A stretch of 64,000 nucleotides of DNA from Burkholderiaceae bacterium (GCA_026125795.1 JAHCKM010000002.1:744001-808000), one strand, 5' to 3'. Positions 41,528 through 50,948 are shown, counted from the stretch's first letter. A program made the numbers and translations. Notes: generated from the letters alone by a model not told the origin.

Positions 41528-42592
41528 TCAATCGAACACCGGGGTCTCCACGCCGAGTACCTTGTGCAGCTTGGGGCTGGTGGTGGTGTACTGCAGCGCG
41601 ATGCGCTTGTCGGGGAACACGTAGCTCGCGGCGCCGAACGCGGCCAGCGCGCATTCATGGAAGCCCGACAGGATCAGCTTCTTCTTGCCGGGATAGGTGT
41701 TGACGTCGCCGACGGCGAAGATGCCTTTCACGTTGGTCTCGAAGCGCTCGGTGTCCACCAGGATCTGCTTGCGCTCGATGTTGAGACCCCAGTTGGCGAT
41801 CGGGCCCAGGCGCGGGCTCAGGCCGAAGAACGCCAGCACCGCATCACACGGCAGCGTGGCCACCGGCTGGCCGGCATGGCTCACCGTCACCGCGGACAGC
41901 AGGCCGTTGTTCTCTTCGAACGCCGTGACCTCGCCGATCTGGAACTTCATCTGGCCGGCCGCCGCGAACTCATGCATGCGCGCCACGCTCGCCGGCGCGG
42001 CGCGAAACCCGTCGCGCCGGTGCACCAGCGTGACGCTGCCGGCCTGGTTTGGCCCCGGGGCGGCGAAGTTCAGCGCCCAGTCGAGTGCGGAGTCGCCGCC
42101 ACCGCAGATGACGATACGCTTACCGGCAAACAACGCCGGATCGCGCACGCGGTAGAACAGCTGCTTGTCGCGGTGTTTGTCGAGCCCTTCGACCTTCAAG
42201 GTGCGCGGCTGGAATGAGCCCACGCCGCCGGCGATGAAGATGGTCTTGGCGATCAGGCGCGTGTCGCGGCTGGTCTGCACGTCGAAGCGTCCGTCGTCGC
42301 GCTTGTGCACGACGCTCACTTCTTCGCCGAGGTGGAACGTGGCCTTGAACGGCTCGATCTGCTTGAGCAGGCTCTCGGTCAGCTCGCGGCCGGTGCACAC
42401 CGGCACGGCGGGGATGTCGTAGATCGGCTTGTCGGGGTACAGCTCGATGCACTGGCCGCCAGCGTGCGCCAGCGAGTCGATGATGTGCGCCTTGATCTCG
42501 AGCAGCCCCAGCTCGAACACCTGGAACAGGCCCACCGGACCCGCGCCGATGATGACGGCATCGGTTTCGATCGGCGTGACGGCGGTGTTCAT
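41528..42592 (-). CDS. Ferredoxin-NADP+ reductase (thioredoxin-reductase-like type)
   Basis: A 354-residue flavoprotein of the TrxR-like FNR family. FAD binds at [19 protein letters not shown] (residues ~12-30), NADPH at [17 protein letters not shown] (~165), and [18 protein letters not shown] closes the FAD site. The redox-active CxxC of true thioredoxin reductases is absent, as in this FNR class. It moves electrons between NADPH and ferredoxin. ATG 42592 gives the usual N-terminus. The gene directly follows fdxA and ends the nine-gene minus-strand run containing sulfite reductase, suggesting it reduces the ferredoxin used there. Confidence 0.9.
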   Translation of the reverse strand: MNTAVTPIETDAVIIGAGPVGLFQVFELGLLEIKAHIIDSLAHAGGQCIELYPDKPIYDIPAVPVCTGRELTESLLKQIEPFKATFHLGEEVSVVHKRDDGRFDVQTSRDTRLIAKTIFIAGGVGSFQPRTLKVEGLDKHRDKQLFYRVRDPALFAGKRIVICGGGDSALDWALNFAAPGPNQAGSVTLVHRRDGFRAAPASVARMHEFAAAGQMKFQIGEVTAFEENNGLLSAVTVSHAGQPVATLPCDAVLAFFGLSPRLGPIANWGLNIERKQILVDTERFETNVKGIFAVGDVNTYPGKKKLILSGFHECALAAFGAASYVFPDKRIALQYTTTSPKLHKVLGVETPVFD

Positions 42593-42672
42593 CGGCTCAG
42601 GCCTTGCCCGGCCGCCCGAAGAGGCCTGATCCCCCACGGGGGGACGCGAGCATCGCGAGCAAGGGGGTCATG

Positions 42673-42996
42673 TCAGCGGATCAGCTCGGACAGCTTGTCG
42701 TTGCGATCCTTCCATTCATCGGCGTCAGGCAGCGCGGCCTTGCGTTTGGTGATGCTCGGCCACTTCTTCGCCAGCTCGGCGTTGAGCTGGATGAAGTGCT
42801 GCTGGTGCGCTGGCACGTCTTCCTCCGGCATGATGGCGTTGACCGGGCACTCGGGGATGCACACCGCGCAGTCGATGCATTCGTCCGGGTCGATGGTGAG
42901 GAAGTTCGGGCCTTCGCGAAAACAGTCGACCGGACAGACGTCCACACAGTCGGTGTATTTGCAGCGGATGCACGATTCGACGACGACGTGGGTCAT
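42673..42996 (-). CDS. fdxA: 7Fe ferredoxin (FdxA type)
   Basis: A 107-residue ferredoxin binding one [3Fe-4S] and one [4Fe-4S] cluster. Cysteines are at positions 9, 17 and 50 (3Fe site, with Cys 12 extra) and 21, 40, 43 and 46 (4Fe site), in [17 protein letters not shown] and [16 protein letters not shown]. Length and the C-terminal helical extension ([18 protein letters not shown]) match the Azotobacter FdI/FdxA family. ATG 42996 gives the standard start MTHVVVESC. It precedes the ferredoxin reductase gene and follows cobA. Confidence 0.95.
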   Translation of the reverse strand: MTHVVVESCIRCKYTDCVDVCPVDCFREGPNFLTIDPDECIDCAVCIPECPVNAIMPEEDVPAHQQHFIQLNAELAKKWPSITKRKAALPDADEWKDRNDKLSELIR

Positions 42997-43091
42997 GGTG
43001 TGTGAAAGCTCAATGGGGAAGGGCTCGCGTCGCACCGGGCGGCCCGCAACGGGTCAGCGCAGCCGCCGGGCGCTGCGCATCCGTGTCGATT

Positions 43092-43853
43092 TTAAGGCTC
43101 GTGGGAGGGCACCGGACTCGAAGCCTGCTCGGACCTTGAGGGAACGCAGGCCGGGGTGGCGCCCACACCGACCGTGACGACCGCGGGCCGGGCGCTGTGC
43201 AGCACGCCGGCCGCGGCCAGTGTGGCGACGGTATGGTCGCTGGCGATCTGGTCGGGCCACAGCGCGCGCGACACCACCAGCACCGGTGTGTCGCCGCTCC
43301 AGCCTGCGGCGAGCAGGCGGCGCGACAGCTCCGCCAGGCGCTGCCCGGCCATGTAGTACACCTCGGTGTCGGCGTGCCGTCCGGCCTGCAAGGTGCCGGA
43401 TTGGGTGACGGCCGTCGTCAGGCTCACGCTGCGGCCAGCGCCGCGCCGCGTGAGCGGGCGTTGCGTGGCCGCTGCAGAAGCCAGCGCCGCGGTGACGCCG
43501 GGCACCACCTCGGAGTCGATGCCGGCCTCCTGCAAGGCCTGCAGCTCTTCCTCGAGGCGGCCGAACACGCTGGGATCGCCTCCCTTCAGGCGCACCACAC
43601 GCGCGCCACGCAAGGCGTGCTTGATCATCAACGCGTTGATCTCCAACTGCACGGTGGAATCGCGGTAGCCGCGCTTGCCCACGTGGATCCACTGCGCTTG
43701 CGGTCCCAACTCGCGCAGGGCGGGATCGGTGAGCGCGTCGTGCAGCACCACGTCGGCCTGCTTGAGGTGGTGTGCCCCGCGCAGGGTGATCAGGTCGCCG
43801 GCGCCAGGGCCGGCGCCCACGAACACCACCGTGCCGGGTTGCTTGCGGTTCAT
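43092..43853 (-). CDS. cobA: Uroporphyrinogen-III C-methyltransferase
   Basis: A 253-residue SUMT enzyme that methylates uroporphyrinogen III twice to precorrin-2, the first step to siroheme and cobalamin. Seen motifs: VVFVGAGPGAGDLITLRG at the N-terminus, RGARVVRLKGGDPSVFGR in the centre and VVPGVTAALASAAATQRPLT after it. The dehydrogenase/ferrochelatase half found in CysG is absent, so those steps must be encoded elsewhere. Placement between cysN and fdxA fits its job of supplying siroheme to the sulfite reductase of this operon. Its last ~25 residues are a low-complexity tail. Confidence 0.92.
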   Translation of the reverse strand: MNRKQPGTVVFVGAGPGAGDLITLRGAHHLKQADVVLHDALTDPALRELGPQAQWIHVGKRGYRDSTVQLEINALMIKHALRGARVVRLKGGDPSVFGRLEEELQALQEAGIDSEVVPGVTAALASAAATQRPLTRRGAGRSVSLTTAVTQSGTLQAGRHADTEVYYMAGQRLAELSRRLLAAGWSGDTPVLVVSRALWPDQIASDHTVATLAAAGVLHSARPAVVTVGVGATPACVPSRSEQASSPVPSHEP

Positions 43854-43882
43854 GGCGCCATTGTGCGGGCAACCGCGGCGCT

Positions 43883-45190
43883 TCAGCGCACCAGCAGGGC
43901 CCCGCTGGTGCGGTGGCTCGCCGGGTCGACCACGATCAGCGCGCCGCCGACGCGGTTCTCCGCGTACGGTTGCAGCGGCAGCGGTTGTTGCAGCTCGACC
44001 GTGACCTCGCCGATGTCGTTCACCGCCAGCTCGTGCGCATCGGTGGGCGTGAGCGTGTGGATGTCCAGGCGGTGCCGGATGGCGCTGATGCGCGCCTGCA
44101 CCCAGCGGTTGCCGTGGCGCACCAGATAGCGTCGACCAAGCTGCGCGGCCTCGGTGTCGAGCCAGGCCAGCGTGGCTTCGAAGCGCTGGGCCTCGCGCAA
44201 CGCACCCGGTGCGGCGATCCAATCACCACGCGACACGTCGAGTTGGCGGTCGAGCACGATGCCGGCCGATTCACCCGCCGAAACCGCATCCACCAGCGAG
44301 CCGGCGCGACGCAGCTCCTGCACGCGCGCGGTCTGGCCGCCGGGCAGCAGTTGCACCGTGTCGCCCGCATGCACGTTGCCGCGCGCGATGCGGCCCCACA
44401 GCGTGCGCGCCTGGTGGCCGGCGCCGTCGCCGCTGTCGCGCGCGACGTATTGCACCGGCATCGCCAGCGGGCCGTCAGTGCGCTCCTGCGCGGTGGGGAG
44501 GTCTTCGAGCAGTTCGAGCAAGCTGGGGCCGTCGAACCACGAAGCGCCAAGAGCTTTGGTGACGTTGTCGCCGCGCAGCGCCGAGACCGGCACGATGCCG
44601 GCCAGCGCATCGAGCCTTGCCTCGCGCGCAAAGCGCTGTAAGGCGCCGCGCACGGCACGGAACGCGGCAGCCGGGTCGTCGACGGCATCGATCTTGTTGA
44701 TCGCGAACACGATGCTCGGAACCCGCAGCAGCTGCGCCAACAGCGCATGGCGCCGTGTCTGCGGCAACAGCTCCACGACCGGCGCGCACCAATCGATCTT
44801 GGTGACATCCACCAGGACCACCGCCGCATCGCTGCCGGCGGCGGCGGTGACCATGTTGCGCGTGTACTGCTCGTGGCCCGGCGCGTCGGCGATGATGAAC
44901 TTGCGCTTGCGCGTGGCGAAGTAGCGGAACGCCACGTCGATCGTGATGCCTTGTTCGCGCTCGGCTTCCAGGCCGTCGGTGAGCAGCGACAGGTCCACGG
45001 CACCGCCGGCGGCCTTGGCGTGCAGCACGTCGAGCTGGTCGGCCAGGATCGCGCGGCTGTCGTACAGCAGGCGGCCGATCAGCGTGCTCTTGCCATCGTC
45101 GACGCTGCCGGCGGTGAGGAAACGCAGCGCGCGGTGATCGGTGCTCGACGCTCGCGAGACGACGTTGGGGGTTTCGAGAACGGCGGCCAT
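43883..45190 (-). CDS. cysN: Sulfate adenylyltransferase subunit 1 (GTPase)
   Basis: A 435-residue EF-Tu-like GTPase that powers sulfate activation to APS together with CysD. GTP motifs: GSVDDGKST (residues 28-36), DAPGHEQYTRN and NKIDAVDD; a short beta-barrel domain follows. The APS-kinase (CysC) fusion seen in some species is absent, consistent with an APS-reducing pathway. Its start codon shares a base with the cysD stop (TGATG), so translation is coupled. Confidence 0.95.
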   Translation of the reverse strand: MAAVLETPNVVSRASSTDHRALRFLTAGSVDDGKSTLIGRLLYDSRAILADQLDVLHAKAAGGAVDLSLLTDGLEAEREQGITIDVAFRYFATRKRKFIIADAPGHEQYTRNMVTAAAGSDAAVVLVDVTKIDWCAPVVELLPQTRRHALLAQLLRVPSIVFAINKIDAVDDPAAAFRAVRGALQRFAREARLDALAGIVPVSALRGDNVTKALGASWFDGPSLLELLEDLPTAQERTDGPLAMPVQYVARDSGDGAGHQARTLWGRIARGNVHAGDTVQLLPGGQTARVQELRRAGSLVDAVSAGESAGIVLDRQLDVSRGDWIAAPGALREAQRFEATLAWLDTEAAQLGRRYLVRHGNRWVQARISAIRHRLDIHTLTPTDAHELAVNDIGEVTVELQQPLPLQPYAENRVGGALIVVDPASHRTSGALLVR

Positions 45191-46149
45191 CAGAAATACC
45201 CTTCCTTCTTGCGCCGCTCCATCGAGGCATCCGACGTGCGATCGTCCATGCGTGTCGCGCCGCGCTCGCTGACCGTGACGGTCAGGGTTTCGGCCACCAC
45301 CTCGGCAGCCGACGATGCGGCACTCTCGACCGGGCAGGTGCAGGTCATGTCCCCGACGGTGCGAAAACGCACCAGCGCACGTTCGCTGCGTTCGCCCTGC
45401 TGCAGCGGCGTGACCGGCGTCACCGGCACCAGCAGCCCGCGCCGGCGCACCACCTCACGCTCGTGCGTGAAGTACATCGGCGGCAGCGGGATGTTCTCCC
45501 GCGCGATGTACAGCCACACGTCGAGCTCGGTCCAATTGCTGATCGGGAACGCGCGAAAGTGTTCGCCCGGGCGGATGCGCGTGTTGAACAACGTCCACAG
45601 CTCGGGGCGCTGCTCCTTGGGCTGCCATTGGCCAAAGCTGTCGCGGTGGCTGAAGATGCGCTCCTTGGCGCGCGCCTTTTCCTCGTCGCGCCGCGCGCCG
45701 CCGATCAGGCAGTCGAAGCGGTGCTCGTCGATCGTCTCCAGCAGCGTCACGCTCTGGTGGCCGTTGCGCGACTCCAGAGGATCGGCCAGGCGCACCGTGC
45801 CGCGCCGGATGGAGTCCTCCAGGTGGCCGACGACGAGGCGCTCGCCCATCTCGGCCACGCGCTGGTCACGGAACTGGATCACCTCCGGGAAGTTGTGGCC
45901 GGTGTCCACGTGCAGCAGCGGGAACGGCAGCCGGCCGGCGAAGCGGCCGTCGGCCGCGACGCGCTTGAACGCCTTCTCGGCGAGGTGGAGCACCACACAC
46001 GAGTCCTTGCCGCCAGAGAACAACAGCGCGGGCCGCTCGAACGTGGCGGCCACTTCGCGCAGGATGAAGATCGCCTCTTCTTCCAGCCAGTCAAGGTGGC
46101 TGTGGTCGATTTGCGGCAACAGGCGGTCGAGATCGACGCGGGCGTTCAT
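45190..46149 (-). CDS. cysD: Sulfate adenylyltransferase subunit 2
   Basis: A 319-residue PP-loop nucleotidyltransferase that makes APS from ATP and sulfate. The PP-loop SGGKDS is at residues 45-50, and the family block FDCLIGGARRDEEKARAKERIFS follows, then PISNWTELDVWLYIARENI. Length and order are standard. It overlaps cysH by four bases at its start and cysN by one at its end. Confidence 0.95.
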   Translation of the reverse strand: MNARVDLDRLLPQIDHSHLDWLEEEAIFILREVAATFERPALLFSGGKDSCVVLHLAEKAFKRVAADGRFAGRLPFPLLHVDTGHNFPEVIQFRDQRVAEMGERLVVGHLEDSIRRGTVRLADPLESRNGHQSVTLLETIDEHRFDCLIGGARRDEEKARAKERIFSHRDSFGQWQPKEQRPELWTLFNTRIRPGEHFRAFPISNWTELDVWLYIARENIPLPPMYFTHEREVVRRRGLLVPVTPVTPLQQGERSERALVRFRTVGDMTCTCPVESAASSAAEVVAETLTVTVSERGATRMDDRTSDASMERRKKEGYF

Positions 46150-46922
46150 GCGGAAGCTCCCTGAGCAGTCTTGTTGTGGGCGCGCAGCGGCATCGCCGAC
46201 ACCGCGCCGTCAGGCTTGACGTGGAGGCCGCACTCTTTGGCGCTTTGATCCTCCCACCACCATCTCCCCGAGCGGAAATCCTCGCCGACGGCGATGGCGC
46301 GCGTGCAAGGCTCGCAGCCGATGCTCGGCATGAACTCGTCGTGCAGCGGGTTGTACGGTACGTCATTGGCGGCGATGTAGTGCCACACGTCGTGCCACGT
46401 CCAATCGGCCAGCGGGTTGAGCTTGTTGCGGCCGTGTTCGTCGACTTCGGAGAACGGGACCGTGCCGCGGGCATCGGACTGCTCGCGCCGCAACCCGGTG
46501 ACCCAGGCCGTGCGGCCGGCCAGCATGCGCTGCAACGGCTCGAGCTTGCGCAGCGCGCAGCAGGCCTTGCGCAACTCGACCGAGCGGTACATCGCATCGT
46601 CGCCGTTCGTGCGCACGAAATGCACCACCGATTCCTGGCGCGGCCGGTGGCGCTCGATCGACAGGCCGTAGTGCTGCTCCACACGTTGCGCGAGGGCCAG
46701 CGTCTGCGGGTGCAGCTTGCCGGTCTCGAGCGTGCCGATCGCAATCGGCAGTTGATGCCGCGCGATCAGATCGGTGAGCACCATATCCTCGGCGCCCAGG
46801 CTCGAGGCCAGCACGATGCGTCCGGCGTGTTCGGTGGCCGCCGACTGCAGCGTCGCCACCGCATGCGCCACACGCTCGGCATGGCCGGGCGTCTGGCGTG
46901 CGTAGAGTTGGATCGCGTTCAT
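46146..46922 (-). CDS. cysH: APS reductase (adenylyl-sulfate reductase, CysH type)
   Basis: A 258-residue assimilatory reductase. The PP-loop-like SLGAEDMV is at 41-48; iron-sulfur ligands are Cys 121-122 (RKACCALRKLEPL) and Cys 203/206 (GCEPCTRAI), and the catalytic Cys 231 lies in ECGLH. The CC/CxxC pair identifies the [4Fe-4S] enzyme that reduces APS directly to sulfite rather than PAPS, agreeing with the missing APS kinase. ATG 46922 is used; it follows the DUF934 gene by five bases. Confidence 0.93.
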   Translation of the reverse strand: MNAIQLYARQTPGHAERVAHAVATLQSAATEHAGRIVLASSLGAEDMVLTDLIARHQLPIAIGTLETGKLHPQTLALAQRVEQHYGLSIERHRPRQESVVHFVRTNGDDAMYRSVELRKACCALRKLEPLQRMLAGRTAWVTGLRREQSDARGTVPFSEVDEHGRNKLNPLADWTWHDVWHYIAANDVPYNPLHDEFMPSIGCEPCTRAIAVGEDFRSGRWWWEDQSAKECGLHVKPDGAVSAMPLRAHNKTAQGASA

Positions 46923-46927
46923 GGCGC

Positions 46928-47401
46928 TCACCGCGCCGGGCGGCCGAACGCAGGGCGCGCTTCGTGCACGTCGCCCTGGTAGTGGCCGGCGAAGAAGCGC
47001 AGCGCACGCTGCGCGGCGGCGACGCTCTGGTCGGCGCGCATCTGCACGGCGTCGAAGCCGCTGCGCTGCAGCAGCGGCAGCATGTCGACCAGCACCTCGC
47101 CGGTGGCGCGCACCTCGCCGCCGAAGCGCAGGCGCGCGCGCAGCAGACGCGCTTGGCTGTAGGCGCGGCCGTCGGTCCACTTGGGGAACTGCAGCGCGAT
47201 CAGCGACCAGCGCGGCAGGTCGTCGTGCAGCAGCTCCACGTCGACGGTGTTCGGCACCAGCACGCCGAGCGGCCGCGTGCGCTCGAAATCGGCGCGTCGG
47301 GTGGTCCACTGTTCGTACGTGAGCAGCAAGGAGGTCGCGGCACGCGCGCCGTCGTCGGACAGCGCTTGCCACGGGTCTTGCGCGGGATCGATGAATCGCA
47401 T
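46928..47401 (-). CDS. DUF934 family protein of the sulfur operon
   Basis: A 157-residue protein. The DUF934 pattern is clear: GVLVPNTVDVELLHDDLPRWSLIALQFPKWTDGRAYSQARLLRARLRF, with FPKWTDGRAYSQARLLR as the core. These proteins nearly always accompany assimilatory sulfite or nitrite reductase genes and are thought to help oxidation-sensitive enzyme assembly, but no activity is known. ATG 47401 starts the conserved region. It lies 16 bases after the reductase gene and five before cysH. Confidence 0.88.
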   Translation of the reverse strand: MRFIDPAQDPWQALSDDGARAATSLLLTYEQWTTRRADFERTRPLGVLVPNTVDVELLHDDLPRWSLIALQFPKWTDGRAYSQARLLRARLRFGGEVRATGEVLVDMLPLLQRSGFDAVQMRADQSVAAAQRALRFFAGHYQGDVHEARPAFGRPAR

Positions 47402-47417
47402 GTCTGGACTCGCTGGA

Positions 47418-49127
47418 TCAGGCCGTGGCTTCGGCTTGCGCCGTGGTGCGGCGCACAGCATCGGCCGCGGCCCGGAACGCCGGCACGCCGATGCGGCGCG
47501 CGGTGTCGATGAAACGCTCGGCAGGCGCGCGCTGCGCGCGATAGGTGTCGATCAGCGCCTCGATCACGTCGGGCACTTCATCGGCCGCGAACGACGGGCC
47601 GATCACCTTGCCCGGCACCGCTGCGCCCGACAGCGTGGAGCCGTCGGAGCCGCCCACCGTCACTTGGTACCACTCGGAGCCGTCCTTGTCGACGCCGAGG
47701 ATGCCGATGTGGCCGCTGTGATGGTGGCCGCACGAGTTGATGCAGCCGCTGATGTGCAGGTCGATGTCGCCGATGTCGTACAGCGTGTCGAGGTCGTCGA
47801 AGCGCTCGTTGATCGCGGCGGCGATCGGGATCGAGCGGGCATTGGCCAGCCCGCAGAAGTCGCCGCCGGGGCAGGCGATCATGTCGGTGAGCAAGCCGAT
47901 GTTCGGCGTGGCGAAGCTGGTCTTGCGCGCTGCCTCCCACAGCTGGCGCAGGTCGCTGGTGCGCACCCATGGCAGAAGCAGGTTCTGGTCGTGCGTGACG
48001 CGCAGCTCGCTGTGGCTGAAGCGATCGGCCAGGTCGGCCGCGGCATCCATCTGCGCGTCGGTGGTGTCGCCGGGTGCCTGGCCCGCGCGTTTCAGCGACA
48101 GCGTGACGGCGCGGTAGCCCTCGAGGCGGTGGCCGTGCACGTTGCGCTCGAGCCAGCGCTGGTACGCCAGCGGCACGTCGCCCGCGAGCGTGATGTCGTC
48201 ATCGCCGGGCCGGGCCTGCACGCCGTCCGGCAGCATGAAGTGCCTGGCCACACGATCGAACTCGGCCTGCGGAATCAGGTGCTCGGTGCCACCGGCGTCG
48301 CGCTCGAGGATGCTGGCGAACTCGCGCCGCACCGACTGCACGAAGCGCTCGCCTTCGGCCTTGACGAGGATCTTGATGCGCGCCTTGTACAGGTTGTCGC
48401 GGCGGCCGTAGCGGTTGTACACGCGCAGGATCGCCTCGATGAACACCAGGATCTGCTGCCACGGCACGAAGTCGGCTACCACCGTGCCGATCACCGGCGT
48501 GCGGCCCATGCCGCCGCCCACCAGCACCTTGAAGCCCACCTCGCCGGCATCGCTTTTCAGCAGCTGCAAGCCGATGTCGTGCCAGCCGATCGCGGCACGG
48601 TCTTCGCGCGCGCCGGTGACGGCGATCTTGAACTTGCGCGGCAGGAACGCGAACTCCGGGTGCAGCGTGCTCCACTGGCGCAGGATCTCGCAGTACGGCC
48701 GCGGGTCCACCACCTCGTCGGGCGCGATGCCGGCGAGCGCGTCGCTGGTGATGTTGCGCACGCAGTTGCCGCTGGTCTGGATGCCGTGCATGTCGACATC
48801 GGCCAGCAGGTCCATCACGTCGGCCGCCTGCGACAGCGGGATCCAGTTGAACTGCAGGTTCTGCCGCGTGGTGAAGTGGCCGTAGCCGCGGTCGTGCGTG
48901 CGAGCGATGCGCGCGAGCTGGCGCAGTTGCCGGCTCGACAGCTCGCCATACGGCACCGCGATCCGCAGCATCGGCGCATGGCGTTGCACGTACCAGCCGT
49001 TTTGCAGCCGCAGCGGGCGGAACTCCTCCTCGCCGAGCTGGCCGGCGAGGTGGCGCCGCAGCTGGTCGCGAAACTGCGCCGCGCGTGCGTGCACGAACTG
49101 GCGGTCGAAGTCGGTGTATGCGTACAT
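47418..49127 (-). CDS. cysI: Siroheme/[4Fe-4S] sulfite (nitrite/sulfite) reductase
   Basis: A 569-residue hemoprotein reducing sulfite to sulfide with six electrons. The siroheme-cluster ligands are in CPGGDFC and SGCINSCGHHHSGH near the C-terminal third; the duplicated ferredoxin-like halves are visible (HFTTRQNLQFNWIPL; RVTHDQNLLLPWV). No CysJ flavoprotein gene is present in the window, so electrons likely come from ferredoxin, for which fdxA and a reductase are encoded at the end of the same run. It follows the TSUP transporter by seven bases. Confidence 0.93.
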   Translation of the reverse strand: MYAYTDFDRQFVHARAAQFRDQLRRHLAGQLGEEEFRPLRLQNGWYVQRHAPMLRIAVPYGELSSRQLRQLARIARTHDRGYGHFTTRQNLQFNWIPLSQAADVMDLLADVDMHGIQTSGNCVRNITSDALAGIAPDEVVDPRPYCEILRQWSTLHPEFAFLPRKFKIAVTGAREDRAAIGWHDIGLQLLKSDAGEVGFKVLVGGGMGRTPVIGTVVADFVPWQQILVFIEAILRVYNRYGRRDNLYKARIKILVKAEGERFVQSVRREFASILERDAGGTEHLIPQAEFDRVARHFMLPDGVQARPGDDDITLAGDVPLAYQRWLERNVHGHRLEGYRAVTLSLKRAGQAPGDTTDAQMDAAADLADRFSHSELRVTHDQNLLLPWVRTSDLRQLWEAARKTSFATPNIGLLTDMIACPGGDFCGLANARSIPIAAAINERFDDLDTLYDIGDIDLHISGCINSCGHHHSGHIGILGVDKDGSEWYQVTVGGSDGSTLSGAAVPGKVIGPSFAADEVPDVIEALIDTYRAQRAPAERFIDTARRIGVPAFRAAADAVRRTTAQAEATA

Positions 49128-49134
49128 AGAGGAA

Positions 49135-49902
49135 TCAGCCCATCACCTTGATGCCGGCCGTCACGAGCGACACGCACAGCAGCGTGCGCACCAGGCGTTC
49201 GGGCATGGCTTTGGTCAGTTGCGCGCCGAGCCAGATGCCGGGCAGCGAGCCGATCAGCAGCGCGAGCAGCAGCTGCCAATCGACGTGTCCGAGGCTGGCG
49301 TGGCCGATGCCGGCCACCAGCGTGAGCGGCACGGCGTGCGCGATGTCGGTGCCCACCAGGCGCTGGGCCTGCAGGCGCGGATACAGCAACAGGATCAGCG
49401 TGGCGCCGATGGCACCCGCGCCAACCGAGCTGAGGGAGACCAGCACACCGAGCGTGACGCCGCTCAGCACGGTGGCCACGCGGCGCCGGCGATCGGGCAG
49501 CCAGGATTCGAGCTTGAGACCGATCGCATGCCACGCCCTGCGGTAAGCCACCGTGATGGCCGTCAGCAGCAGCGCAATGCCGAGCGACCAGGTCAGGGTC
49601 GACATGCCGCTCTTGGACATTCCGACCCAGTGCATCCAGGCGATCGTGGCGATCGATGCGGGAACCGAGCCGGCAAGCAGCAACCCGGTGATCCGGTAGT
49701 CGACGTGGCCGTGCCGGTGGTGCGCCAGGGCGCCACCCGACTTGGTGATGGCGGCAAACCACAGGTCGGTGCCGATCGCCACCGCAGGATTCAGCTTGAA
49801 GGCACCGATCAGCAGCGGCGTCATCAACGAGCCCCCGCCGACTCCGGTGAGTCCGACGATGGCTCCGACCCCAAACCCGCTGGCGATGGCAAGCCAATCC
49901 AC
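49135..49902 (-). CDS. TSUP (TauE/SafE) membrane transporter
   Basis: A 255-residue membrane protein with seven or eight helices in two repeats, each opening with a Gly-rich helix (AIVGLTGVGGGSLMTPLLI and GVLVSLSSVGAGAIGATLILLL). The family exports or imports sulfite, sulfoacetate or related sulfur anions. GTG 49902 is preferred over the upstream ATG 49938 because GGGAG lies six bases before it and it removes an Arg-rich start. As first gene of the sulfur run, it probably moves sulfate or sulfite. Confidence 0.85.
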   Translation of the reverse strand: MDWLAIASGFGVGAIVGLTGVGGGSLMTPLLIGAFKLNPAVAIGTDLWFAAITKSGGALAHHRHGHVDYRITGLLLAGSVPASIATIAWMHWVGMSKSGMSTLTWSLGIALLLTAITVAYRRAWHAIGLKLESWLPDRRRRVATVLSGVTLGVLVSLSSVGAGAIGATLILLLYPRLQAQRLVGTDIAHAVPLTLVAGIGHASLGHVDWQLLLALLIGSLPGIWLGAQLTKAMPERLVRTLLCVSLVTAGIKVMG

Positions 49903-49938
49903 GTTTGCTCCCTGATTTCTCGGCCGCCGCACCTCCAC

Positions 49939-50044
49939 TCTGTGCGCGCAATGTGCCGGACTCTAGGGACGCAGCTTATTCAGCGGAAGAACTTTGTTTT
50001 CTTATCGATATGCTTGTCTGATCTGAAGCTCAGCGGCTGACAAC
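49939..50044 (-). promoter_or_regulatory. Promoter region of the cys operon
   Basis: About 100 bases upstream of the TSUP start are AT-richer than the surroundings, with minus-strand text such as GATAAGAAAACAAAGTTC and CTGAATAAG. This is where a CysB/Cbl-type LysR activator would be expected to bind; no exact site can be called by eye. Confidence 0.4.
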
Positions 50045-50050
50045 AAAAAA

Positions 50051-50072
50051 GCCCGGTGGCGAACCACCGGGC
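50051..50072 (-). terminator. Rho-independent terminator of the phasin gene
   Basis: Arms GCCCGGTGG (50051-50059) and CCACCGGGC (50064-50072) pair fully around CGAA. On the minus strand the stem is followed by TTTTTTG, so it ends transcripts coming from the phasin gene (stop at 50201). Confidence 0.8.
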
Positions 50073-50200
50073 CGAAGGTACCTTTGGAGGGGTACCGAGG
50101 AGACAACCTGTCAGCGAGACAGCACCTGCGGTCGCTGTCGACCATCAGATGCTGCCAGCTGGCACGGGTTCAACCGGCCAGCCTTTCAAATGAAATCAGG

Positions 50201-50749
50201 TCAGCCGCGCTTGGTCTTGGTGGCGGTCTGACTGGCCTTCACGGCTGTGTTGGTCACGGCTTGAAAGTTCGCGTCGGCGATGTCGGCGGCCTGCTTGGCA
50301 GCCTTCTGCACGCTCTCATAGGCATTGTTGGCTGCGGCGATGGCCGACTTGACCAGCGACACGGCGCTTTCGGTGCCGGCCGGAGCATTCTTGATCGCGG
50401 TGTCGACACCGGCCAGGAACTTCTTCTGGAACTCGGCCATCTGCGACTCGGCAACCTTGCCCACTTCGGCGTTGGTCGTGGCGGCGATGTCATACACATG
50501 GCGGCCGTAGGCGACGGCCTTTTCGGCGCTCGGTTGCAGCAGACCGGCCTGCAGGGCCAGCAGTTCTTGCGCGTCCTTGACAGACAGAGCAGCCTTGGCG
50601 CCCTCGGCGGCCTCGTTCATCGCGGCCTTGGCCACTTGCAGGTTCAGCTCAACCAGGCGCTCCACGCCTTCGAAAGCCTTGTTGGTCAGGCCGAACAGCG
50701 TCTCGACGTTGGTCTTGTTGGCAGCAACCACTTGTTCAACGGTCATCAT
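50201..50749 (-). CDS. phaP: Phasin (PHA granule-coating protein)
   Basis: A 182-residue helical, Ala/Lys/Glu-rich amphipathic protein: [42 protein letters not shown] and the later [23 protein letters not shown]. This is the standard phasin_2 form of betaproteobacteria, which covers polyhydroxybutyrate granules and regulates their number. Start among three Met codons (50755, 50749, 50746); 50749 gives good spacing to GGAG. Two upstream repeats may bind the PHA-responsive repressor PhaR. Confidence 0.92.
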   Translation of the reverse strand: MMTVEQVVAANKTNVETLFGLTNKAFEGVERLVELNLQVAKAAMNEAAEGAKAALSVKDAQELLALQAGLLQPSAEKAVAYGRHVYDIAATTNAEVGKVAESQMAEFQKKFLAGVDTAIKNAPAGTESAVSLVKSAIAAANNAYESVQKAAKQAADIADANFQAVTNTAVKASQTATKTKRG

Positions 50750-50790
50750 GTGCATCTCCAGGAGGTGGGGGTTTCGGGCTTGTTGAGCGC

Positions 50791-50865
50791 TTGCTGCACT
50801 GCAACATGAACCGAAGTATAGGTGCCGAGCCCGTGAATGCAAGCGCGCTTTGCTGCATTGCAACA
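50791..50865 (-). promoter_or_regulatory. Paired 16-base repeats upstream of phasin (candidate PhaR sites)
   Basis: TTGCTGCACTGCAACA (50791-50806) and TTGCTGCATTGCAACA (50850-50865) differ at one base and lie 59 bases apart. Each contains the dyad TTGC-N6-GCAA. They flank the presumed phasin promoter. PhaR controls phasin genes in related bacteria, so these are candidate operators by position, not by known consensus. Confidence 0.6.
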
Positions 50866-50948
50866 ATCTAGAGAGGGTTTTCTACCGGTCGGGACGGTAC
50901 CCCCTTCGGGCCGTCACCGGCCCTGGGCCAACCGACAATGCGCCCGCC

